Shown here: positions 28,082-34,743 of the stretch, one piece after another | How positions within the stretch are numbered: position 1 is the stretch's first letter | Layout of the letters: the number at the start of each line of letters is the position of its first letter | DNA from: Chara braunii | Lineage: Eukaryota; Streptophyta; Charophyceae; Charales; Characeae | Assembly: GCA_003427395.1 (NCBI GenBank) | Contig: BFEA01000722.1 | Location: 548,699-583,441, forward strand | Reading direction: 5' to 3' | Length of the DNA: 34,743 nucleotides | The notes under the pieces: generated by a model | Database searches by the model: none | What the model saw: only the letters and a program-made list of their open reading frames with translations | Told to the model about the DNA's origin: nothing | Program-made: the position numbers and the translations under genes

Positions 28082-28488
28082 GGGCATACTCACACTAGCA
28101 CGTACTTCTGCAAATTTTACGTATGTGAATTTGCGTTTATATGGCACCTGGGGGTCACACTGCTCACCCGTTTGTTGCCCGATGCAGAAAGGACAGGGTC
28201 GCGACCTGGACTTGAGATGCGAAAATGCGTTGTGTGCAGTCAGACAGCACAATGCACTTCAATTTTTTTTTGTTTGCTTCCAGAAAGCAGTAGAGGAAAA
28301 AGAAATGCGATTTTGCGGGGACCTCTGGAGGTCCCCGCAAAATATGTAAGTCCGCGGCTGTCCAGGCCGCTGACATTTACGTGCCCTTTCGTGTGAACAC
28401 GCAAAATACGTGCCTGGTGTGACCCAGAAAACGAAAACCACATCAAATTTGCGATTTTGCGAAAATACGTGGTAGTGTGAGGATGCCC
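28082..28488. mobile_element. 407-bp MITE, Harbinger-like ends, with central palindrome
   Basis: The left end is GGGCATACTCACACTAGCAC and the right end is the complement of GGGCATCCTCACACTACCAC. TTG flanks both sides (28079-28081, 28489-28491), a 3-bp target duplication. Inside, a GC-rich palindrome at about 28313-28342 has arms TTTGCGGGGACCTC and GAGGTCCCCGCAAA around TG. No coding capacity. It belongs to the same GGGC-ended class as 9605, 10731 and 32810 but to a different family. Confidence 0.75.
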
Positions 28489-28491
28489 TTG

Positions 28492-29649
28492 GACGGTTAT
28501 AATCGACTTATTTCTAAAATACAGCTGTCAGCCCTGAGCTGACTGCGGGCCATTTGGTACGAACACCACTTTTCTGCCCTATGCTAACCCCTCAAGCACT
28601 GAAAAGAGCATTTAGAGAATTTTCAATTTTAGACGTAGTGTTTTCAATTTTTTATTTATTTTTTTTAATTATTTTTTATTATTATTATTATTTCTTTTTG
28701 CCCTGCTGTAGTGTGAAGGGGGGATGGAAGGGGGTGCAATTCTTGACAAAGTAGAGCTTTCTTACCGAATATGTAATAAATGTGCTCTTGCATTGCAACA
28801 TCAATTTGTTGTGTAAGACTACCATAGGCTACCAGCCAGGCCGCCGGGGTCGCCTTTTTTTCCCGGGGGGCCCGGCAGTGCATATGCCGGAAAACGGGTC
28901 CGGTGTCCCTTGCATATAAGCCGCAGTCATACAGGGCTGGGAAAGCACTGCGGACCAATCCCATCCCCGACTGCAGCCAGCCCCACTGCCTGCAGCCGAT
29001 GTCCACGGAAAGGTGAAATTTGTCCTGCCAACCGTTCTCCGGGAGCCCACAGACTGAAGATTGCGGCTTGGAAAAACATAGTTTTGTGTTGTCATATAGT
29101 CTGCAGCCTGGAAAAGTCTCACAGGAGGATTCCTCGCTGCAATTTTGTGCGAACTCTAGAGGGTAGGGGGGAGGGCATGTCGCTCCTGGAAAAGTCTCAG
29201 AAAAGTCTCACGGGAGGCAGCAGCCAATAGCGACGAAGAGTGCCACCAAAAAAAAAAGGAAAAACAAAGGAAAAAAGAACAAAACAAATGAGTGCCTATG
29301 GAGACAGCCAGTCAACGATTAGCTCAACTGACTTCAAAAGGGTTTCCCAAGAGCATTTGGTCCTCTGCGGTGGGGTCCCCGCAAAACTGTTTTCCAGCTT
29401 TCCGAAATTGTTTGCCCGTTTTTTTTGGCTGGCCGGTTTTTCCATCCTTTTTCCTGTGGGGTCCAACCCTCAGCTCATAACTAAACTAGCCAACCAGAGG
29501 CAATCACAATTTAGAAGAGATTCGAATCTGCAGTTACTCAACTCAATAAGCAAGAGGCTCCCTACTGCTACCCACCCGCTAACCAATATTGTCTTTTCTT
29601 TTTTTTCTTTTCTTTTTAAGGATTTTGAAAGTTTTGAGAATTTTTTAAG
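28492..29649. other. Non-coding, with a SINE relic
   Basis: GGCAGTGCATATGCCGGAAA and ACGGGTCCGGTGTCCC near 28873-28912, preceded by a T run, resemble a diverged minus-strand member of the SINE family. The rest shows A- or T-rich stretches and no gene. Confidence 0.45.
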
Positions 29650-30150
29650 ATACCGGGGCATTACCCGGCTATGGCTAAGAAAAATTGGAGCTACTGAGAA
29701 AATTGCTACGACAAACTACAGAAATAGGCAAAATTGAAAATTCAGAAAAAGACGCAGAACCCCCCCATCAATCCTCTTTACCTCACTCCGGCAAGACTCA
29801 CTGCAGCAGAGCCGCCATCTCTGCTGCTGCTGTACCCTATTTCCATCCTACGAGCTACCCCCCTCACTAATAGGACGCTTGATATCCAACCATCTACTTA
29901 TCCTGCTCACCTCTTTTTTTTAGAAAAAATAAGAAAAAACTTCAAAAAAGCATATGCAAAATTTCTGGAAACGACTCAGACACCCCCAATCAATCCCCTA
30001 TACCTCACTCTGGCAAGACTTACTGCCCCTCGCTACTAGGACGCGTGATCTCCCACCATCTCCTTCTCCCTCTCACCTCGAGCTCTCTTTTTTTTGAGAT
30101 ACCGGGGCCATTACCCGGCTTCGGCTGAGAAAACGTCTGAGAACACTTTC
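29650..30150 (+). repeat. Partly tandem repeat with ACCGGGG-CATTACCCGGCT motif
   Basis: GATACCGGGG(C)CATTACCCGGCT occurs at 29650 and 30098, and a diverged form (GCCATTACCTGGCTTCGGCT) at about 31474. Between the first two, a block with CCTCACTC(C/T)GGCAAGACT occurs twice (near 29780 and 30003), about 223 bases apart. CCGGGG…CCCGG can form a short hairpin. Nature unknown. Confidence 0.55.
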
Positions 30151-30440
30151 GATAATTCCGGAAACATAGGAATAGACCGCAGCGGTCCTACAAATGCTCA
30201 AAAACCCTCGAAATCCCTAACGAAACCTTCCAAGGCTAACAAATATTGTCACCAAATTTCAGATTACTCTTCCCCAGCACTCTAATTTGTATCCCCTAAT
30301 TACTCCACCACCCTAATACAGCAATTAAGCTAATTAGTAATTAGTAATTATGATTCCCCAGTAGAAATACTATCACCGTTTTCGTGTTTTCCTTCCCCCC
30401 TCTCAGCTTACTATTCCCCAGTACTGTAATTGGTAACCCC

Positions 30441-30561
30441 TAAACCGTAGGCAGAGAGGGAGAAGAGGACAACAAATGAGGGGCTGTGACAAACTGTTTC
30501 GTCGGAGTTTCACCGGCTCATCAGGAGACTGAACCCTCAACAGTCTGCAGAATCCCCTAAC
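30441..30561 (-). repeat. Dispersed repeat carrying a hammerhead-like ribozyme
   Basis: Minus-strand copy of the family also at 21790-21934 and, truncated, at 30614-30707. From the sense 5' end: GGGGATTCTGCAG, the ribozyme, CACAGCCCCTC, a CT-rich stretch and CTACGGTTTA. It has no coding capacity. Confidence 0.7.
30489..30548 (-). ncRNA. Hammerhead ribozyme, type III-like, near complete
   Basis: Sense (minus strand) order: GCAGACTGT (stem III, 5' side), T (cleavage position), stem I hairpin GAGGGTTCAGTCTC, catalytic box CTGATGA (30518-30524), stem II GCCGG-TGAAACT-CCGAC, box GAAA (30497-30500), then CAGTTTGT (stem III, 3' side). Stem III has nine pairs including the required A·U at its base and two G·U. 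Stem II has four of five pairs with the proper G·C closing. Stem I has three or four pairs. All invariant core bases are present. The cleavage triplet is GUU, a permitted but slow one. Such ribozymes process RNA of small plant retroelements. Confidence 0.55.
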
Positions 30562-30613
30562 TGATTACGCTGTAGTGATAATCCTCCTTAACCCCGGTTG
30601 TGGTTAAGCATAT

Positions 30614-30707
30614 ATCGTCAAACAGAGCTGCCTGGTAAACCGTAGGCAGAGAGGGAGAAGAGGACAACAAACGAGGGGCTGTGACAAACTGTTTCCTCGG
30701 AGTTTCA
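30614..30707 (-). repeat. Truncated copy of the hammerhead-bearing repeat
   Basis: Shares ATCGTCAAACAGAGCTGCC, AAACCGTAGGCAGAGAGG and the GAAACAGTTTGTC side. It ends before the CTGATGA box, so only half the ribozyme is present. It lies 53 bases from the previous copy in the same orientation. Confidence 0.65.
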
Positions 30708-30712
30708 TATAT

Positions 30713-31341
30713 ATTGTGGTGTGTTGTGTGTGTGGTGTGTGAGTTCAAGGACGCTACAGCCCTGGAGGTGGGCTGGATATCACCCTGGTATGGATGCAGT
30801 TTTGATAACACCTCCAAGGGTTGTAGTGGTTTCCATACTTCGTTCCTATGCAGGAGGGTGCCGGTTTGAGGCCGTCCGTGTACGGCAGGGCATGATGCCC
30901 TAGACACACGTTCAGTAATCACTCTGGTAACCTAGGTGTAAGATGAATTTTTTTTTTTTTCCCTTTGTTTTCAAGGGCCAGGGTGTAGTAGAGGGTGGTC
31001 GCCAGGCCTCAGGGAGTGCCCCTGTACTCATCCATTGCGAGGTAAGATGGATTGCGAGGGCTCAGGGGGAGTCACCTCAGGATGGCACTGTTGTATCATG
31101 ACCTATGCTAATGCTCAGATCACAAGTCGTGATCTGCGCCAACGCTTATCGGACTAACTCGAACGTCTTCGTGCAGACACTACCCTAACTCTAACGTTAA
31201 GGGTGACCCGGGCACAGGGGGGGTCCATGCATATGCAGTCATCCCGCATATGTGCCTCCTCCCACAGACTCTATGGGCAGCGAACTGCCCGTCCACTAAG
31301 ATGTGATATCCTGTCCTCCCCTATCCTAAGCATGATGCCTT

Positions 31342-31345
<4 letters not shown>
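30713..31345. other. Non-coding
   Basis: A GT-rich stretch, a T run (30948-30960) and unique sequence; no gene seen. Confidence 0.5.
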
Positions 31346-31378
<33 letters not shown>

Positions 31379-31443
31379 GGACCAATGCTCCAGTCTNTTN
31401 GTGGGGNGCAACACGTGCTGGGAACCGGGCCCACCGTCCCATA
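31346..31443 (-). repeat. SINE-like fragment with long A tail
   Basis: The plus strand has a T run of about 33 bases, then GTGGGG-GCAACACGTGCTGG and GAACCGGGCCCACCGTCCC, the reverse of the SINE core. Three unknown bases (31397, 31400, 31407) show poor base quality here. Confidence 0.6.
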
Positions 31444-31464
31444 TAGAAATATACAAATGATTGG

Positions 31465-32046
31465 AAGTGCCAAGGCCATTACCTGGCTTCGGCTAAGAAC
31501 AATCTGAGAACTATGAAAAGAGTTCCGGAAAAATTAAGAAAAACACCGGATAGCTGCTAACCTGCCAACCTATTACTAGGCTACTCAAGCAGCACTCAGT
31601 AGGAGTCCTTCAAAAGCTCAGAACCCCTGGAAGCCCCCCACAGAACACTCTAAAATTCTCTAATACTGTCTTCTTCCCTGCCGAGCTCTCCCAGGCCTCA
31701 TGCCCCCACCCTGCTATACAGGGCAACACGACTCACCCCGGCTCCGGCCAGCGTCGTCCCGACAGCAACCCTTGGTTTTCCCTTGGAATGCCCGGCCCAA
31801 AGCATCCCCAGATCTCTCTACCAGGCCTCACGCTCCTGCTGCCTCCCTACCCCAGGCTCCCCAAGAATCCACAGTCCCGACTAATTCCCCCATTGAGAAT
31901 TCCCACGGACCCCAACCTGGATGAAGCACCACTCGCAGGCATCATGAGATGCCTGTGGGATGAGAAGTACCCAGTACCTACCCCATACTAACACCCAGTG
32001 TGTGCGTAGGATTATCTCCCCCCCTTAGATGGGACCCACTGTAGTT
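31465..32046. other. Non-coding; diverged repeat start
   Basis: Begins with a diverged form of the motif at 29650 (CCAAGGCCATTACCTGGCTT), then C-rich sequence. No gene seen. Confidence 0.45.
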
Positions 32047-32152
32047 TTTTTTGTTTTTTTTCGGGGGAGGGGGGGGGGGGCGGACAAAATGCTCCAATCT
32101 CTTCGTGGGGAGCAGCACGTGCTGGGAACCGGGCCCAGTGTCCCATATACCG
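32047..32152 (-). repeat. SINE-like fragment
   Basis: T and G runs, then GTGGGGAGCAGCACGTGCTGG and GAACCGGGCCCAGTGTCCC in two adjoining pieces, the reverse of the SINE core. Just beyond it, GTAGGTTCAAACCCTAC (32159-32175) is a perfect tRNA T-arm, but the rest of a tRNA is absent. Confidence 0.55.
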
Positions 32153-32185
32153 ATTGGTTGTAGGTTCAAACCCTACCTGGGGAGC

Positions 32186-32760
32186 TCACTATTGATGATT
32201 TGATTGTGTGGAATCCAAATTAAAATGAAAGTTATTCAATAAACTAAAAAGAGTACAACATCCTATAAATAATATATAGACAATTAATTGAATTGATTTT
32301 TTCTTTTTTATAATGATGATGATACAATAGAGAGGTTTGCTTTTCATAATCAATTTGATTTCTGATGGAAATAAATAGCAACATAATTCATTTGGAAAAT
32401 ATACAAGTACTCACTCTGTGTGGACTTTCGTACGGGTGCCATAGTGACGGGAAACATGCTAGCTGTACCCAGGCTCGACCATGGCACCCCCAGGGACTAG
32501 TACATACTGGCGAGACTGACAGATTGGAGGGTCCAAGTGGCCACGCAGAGGTATAGACGGTTTCAGCAGTTTTGGCAGTTTCGTGGGGCTCGCACTGTAG
32601 ATCACTGCGACAAGTTTTTCCAAAAAATTGTGCATGCTACATCCGCGTAGGGTGCTTTGACCTTTTTGCAGTGCTTCGCGCCTTTCAAATCATGCCTGGC
32701 TGCGTATGTTTAGAGATTTTTTACCACAAAGGAGCGTCTTGTAAATTATGGCATTCTCAC
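32186..32760. other. Non-coding
   Basis: AT-rich at first, then mixed. No motif or shared repeat seen. Confidence 0.5.
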
Positions 32761-32809
32761 GGAATGTATGCAATAACCTCATTTCGTTGGTTAATCTCAC
32801 TTTAGCTAT
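32761..32809 (+). repeat. Dispersed repeat, left half, split by E2
   Basis: Matches 9010-9058. The right half continues at 34518-34600, after the transposon. TAT at 32807-32809 is the left target duplication. Confidence 0.8.
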
Positions 32810-33417
32810 GGGCCTCGTTAGACACTCCTTACGAGTTCCTTGAGCCACAAGGAAATTTCCTTGTGGCTCTTAAGGGAAATTTGCGGCTTCATTCCACTCA
32901 TCCTTGGGGACCTGCCCCGAGGATGTTTCCTTGTGGCATGCCTGCGGCCGTTTTCATACGGAAATTAGTGGCCGCGGGGTAGGTGGTCCTTGGTCCACCG
33001 TCTTTTGTCCGTGTGGAGGCGGCGTGGTCCAGCGACGTTGGCGGGAAACAGCATGAGGCGAGCGACAGGAAAAAAATTTAACCCGGGGGGCGTCGACGTT
33101 TGAAATTCAAATTTGACGGCTGCGACGATGACGACGACGTGCGGCTGGCTGCACGAAGACGGCGTACTGCTGAAACGGGCTTAGCGGCGGTGTCACTTCC
33201 GTTCCCCGGCCATTGCGAGTGCGCAGGCATCGTCGGGTGCGTCCATCGCCGTCGACCTTCGCACACGTCGACTGCGCCTTGAAACACATTTCCATCTGTG
33301 GGACTGCATCCAGAGAAAAGGGGCCAGCTTTCGACGGACGTCTTCGGCTTCTTCGTTGGGTGTGGAAGGACGACACACACGCCAGTGGAGCGACGGGTCC
33401 GTGTCCAGGTCGCGGCT

Positions 33418-33861
33418 ATGGAGGGCGGCGGAGAGGGTGGACGTGCGGTATTGACACCTCTTGAGCTGCAGGTCGTGGCCGCGGCCGTGTCTACCGTTGT
33501 TCTTCTATGTCAGCAGGAGAGGGTGCTGGGACGACTGAAGGAGCAGTTGCGCGCGCGTAGACGGAGGACATTGATGCAAGCTCTAGACGATGGCCCCGAC
33601 TACGTGACGACCTCGGAGGCTATTGTTCAGTTGTGCTACGCATTGGGTTGCGGAGTGATTCCTCGAGTGACACCGAGGTGGTGGATGAAGCGCAGGGCAG
33701 GGAGCAGGACAAGGAGCTGTCTGTCTGCCGTTGGTCAGTCGTCGATCCATCCTGTCGCCGTTCTTGGAAGATCTCCTTTTGCAAGCCGCGACAGGGAGCA
33801 GGCCGACAAAACACACGTGGAAGAAGACAATGATGAGAAGCAGCACAACGACGAGGAGTAG
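33418..33861 (+). pseudogene. Harbinger-like transposase, N-terminal fragment (E2)
   Basis: Begins MEGGGEGGRAVLTPLELQ and shares CQQERVLGR, RARRRRTL, QLCYALGCGVIPR and TPRWWMKRR with E1. The Leu/Val/Ala-rich helix before CQQER is also kept. After RWWMKRR the frame loses similarity, runs into the region opposite the membrane-protein frame and stops at 33861. The expected WEDL box and DDE residues are missing, so this is an internally deleted relic. The ATG is supported by alignment with E1. Confidence 0.6.
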
Positions 33862-33891
33862 CAGAGAAAGCCTGTGCAGCAGGTCGGCCAT
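33583..33891 (-). CDS. Small membrane protein frame inside E2, unknown function
   Basis: From MADLLHRLSLLLLV the frame gives 102 residues. Residues 8-24 form one hydrophobic span, followed by FFHVC, a ten-residue spacer, KRRSSKNGDRMDRR, and a Pro/Cys/His-rich tail. It aligns without gaps to the E1 frame through about residue 54. One + strand codon in this block is TAG where the minus strand simply exchanges CTG for CTA, which favours the minus strand as the coding one. The frame is open further upstream to 34404, but similarity starts at MAD. No known domain recognised. It overlaps the transposase fragment in antisense. Confidence 0.55.
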   Translation of the reverse strand: MADLLHRLSLLLLVVVLLLIIVFFHVCFVGLLPVAACKRRSSKNGDRMDRRLTNGRQTAPCPAPCPALHPPPRCHSRNHSATQCVAQLNNSLRGRHVVGAIV

Positions 33892-34517
33892 GTAAGGGCC
33901 ATGGAAAGGGCAGCAGCTCCACGTCAGTGGTTGACCGTCCGGCGAAGAACTCCATCGACAGAAGAAAAAGCGAGGGAAGATCTGTGCTCCGACATGCAAG
34001 GCGTGACGACAACTGACGAAAACGACGATTTTCCAAAATAAAAATTGTCGTCGTCGAACACAGCACCGGTGCGTACAAGCATTCAAATTTTCGACCGTTG
34101 TCGACGATCGCCCAGCGCAGCAGACCGCATGACACCAGCCGGCGACGCGTGATTCGACGGACGGAGGCCTCACGCGGACGGTGACCGTTTGGAGCCGTTG
34201 GAGTGCCACCCAGACGGTGGAGGGCATGGATGTCCCTGCTCCCGTTCGGTGGACCACGTCTGGACCACCCTCAAACTGAAACTGTGCGTTGACGCATGCC
34301 TTCGCCGCTCCGAATTCCGCGCTTCCTTGTGCTCCGAGGGACCTCGGGAGGGGAGGTCCCTTGGGGATCAGGAAAAATTGGCTGTGGCCACAAGGACGCC
34401 ACAAGGAAATTTCCTTGTGCTGTTTTCACTTTTTTTTTAAAGAATCGTCCCCGAGTACAGGTGGAACGAGCACTTCCTTGTGGAATTCGGGTCCACAAGG
34501 AGTGTCTAACGAGGCCC

Positions 34518-34600
34518 TATTTTGCGTAAAGCTGAGTTGGGTTTGTTTGGTGTTCTTGTAGAAACACGAAGGCATACTCCCTGCTTTTGAGGACATTGAT
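34518..34600 (+). repeat. Dispersed repeat, right half, split by E2
   Basis: Begins with the right TAT duplication and matches 9056-9130. It includes GTTCTTGTAG| and the exon-like [16 protein letters not shown] frame, with synonymous and non-synonymous changes relative to the 9-kb copy. Confidence 0.75.
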
Positions 34601-34743
34601 TTAAAGCTCGAGTATGTACTTGGTAACCGGACGCTATGGAGGGCCCTACCCCAGTATCAGCTCTGATTCATGCAGCTACTATGGTAACAGCAGGTGTTTT
34701 CATGATGGCAAGGTGTTCTCCCTTATTTGAATACGCACCCAAG
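34601..34743. other. Non-coding window end
   Basis: Nothing recognisable beyond the end of the repeat; the exon-like frame could continue to a stop near 34666. Confidence 0.4.

Larger units (their letters stand above)
32810..34517 (+). mobile_element. Harbinger-like DNA transposon E2, internally deleted
   Basis: 1708 bp with ends GGGCCTCGTTAGACACTCC and its exact complement, flanked by TAT on both sides. The uninterrupted target at 9010-9135 proves both the ends and the 3-bp duplication. The left subterminal region has a perfect 28-bp palindrome (32842-32869), and the right has a 20-bp palindrome (34400-34419) sharing ACAAGGAAATTTCCTTGT. It carries a transposase start and the minus-strand membrane-protein frame but no DDE domain. 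E2 and E1 differ by many substitutions, so they are separate, old family members. Confidence 0.88.

Noticed and set aside
27770-28252. Minus-strand frame of 160 residues with several Cys and His
   Set aside because: Cys/His spacing fits no zinc-finger pattern, and the frame crosses the border of the MITE at 28082.
32159-32175. tRNA gene
   Set aside because: Only a T-arm is present (GTAGG/CCTAC around TTCAAAC); acceptor, D and anticodon arms do not form.
33583-34404. Full 273-residue minus-strand frame as one protein
   Set aside because: Similarity to the E1 frame begins only at the internal MAD at 33891; the upstream part overlaps the transposon end and is not conserved.

Overview
ORGANISM. 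The window looks like nuclear DNA of a green plant-lineage eukaryote. Coding density is very low. There is a decayed Ty3/gypsy element primed by initiator-Met tRNA, many microsatellites, TIR transposons with 3-bp target duplications, SINE-like repeats, U6-derived pseudogenes, and two exons of a spliced aldehyde dehydrogenase 3 gene with a membrane-anchor tail. A charophyte such as Chara is my best guess, from repeat style and the transposase N-terminus remembered from that lineage; this is inference. The window is also a flawed assembly: single-N gaps, two sequencing-library adapters and an exact 5.5-kb duplication.

LAYOUT. (1) 1-7.85 kb: minus-strand Ty3/gypsy retrotransposon (gag, protease, RT, RNase H, integrase, chromodomain) broken by four stop codons and three frameshifts. 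Its primer-binding site is at 6801-6812 and its 5' LTR starts at 6815; a ~200-bp repeat abuts both sides. (2) 7.85-9.54 kb: microsatellites, a repeat seen again at 32.76/34.52 kb, and a degenerate U6-like sequence. (3) 9542-15067 and 15202-20727: two apparently identical copies of one segment. It carries a 122-bp MITE, a TTAA-bounded element, a 1.94-kb Harbinger-like element (E1), SINE pieces and the start of an ALDH3 exon. Copy 1 ends in a mate-pair adapter, so only one copy is probably real. (4) 20627-25830: the last two ALDH3 exons around a 4.8-kb phase-0 intron. The intron holds a 31-G run, a U6 retropseudogene with 17-bp target duplications, a hammerhead-like repeat, TTAA-bounded palindromic arrays, a second adapter and a pyrimidine-rich tandem repeat. 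(5) 25.9-32.8 kb: SINE-like elements, a 407-bp MITE, hammerhead-bearing repeats and other repeats, with no gene I recognise. (6) 32810-34517: a second Harbinger-like element (E2), inserted in a repeat whose empty version lies at 9 kb.

HOW IT FITS TOGETHER. The only host gene visible is ALDH3 on the plus strand. Everything else is mobile or repetitive DNA. The two most interesting signals are a small minus-strand membrane-protein frame conserved in three diverged copies inside the Harbinger-like elements, and a near-complete hammerhead ribozyme fold in a small dispersed repeat. All homology statements rest on reading motifs by eye; no search was run.
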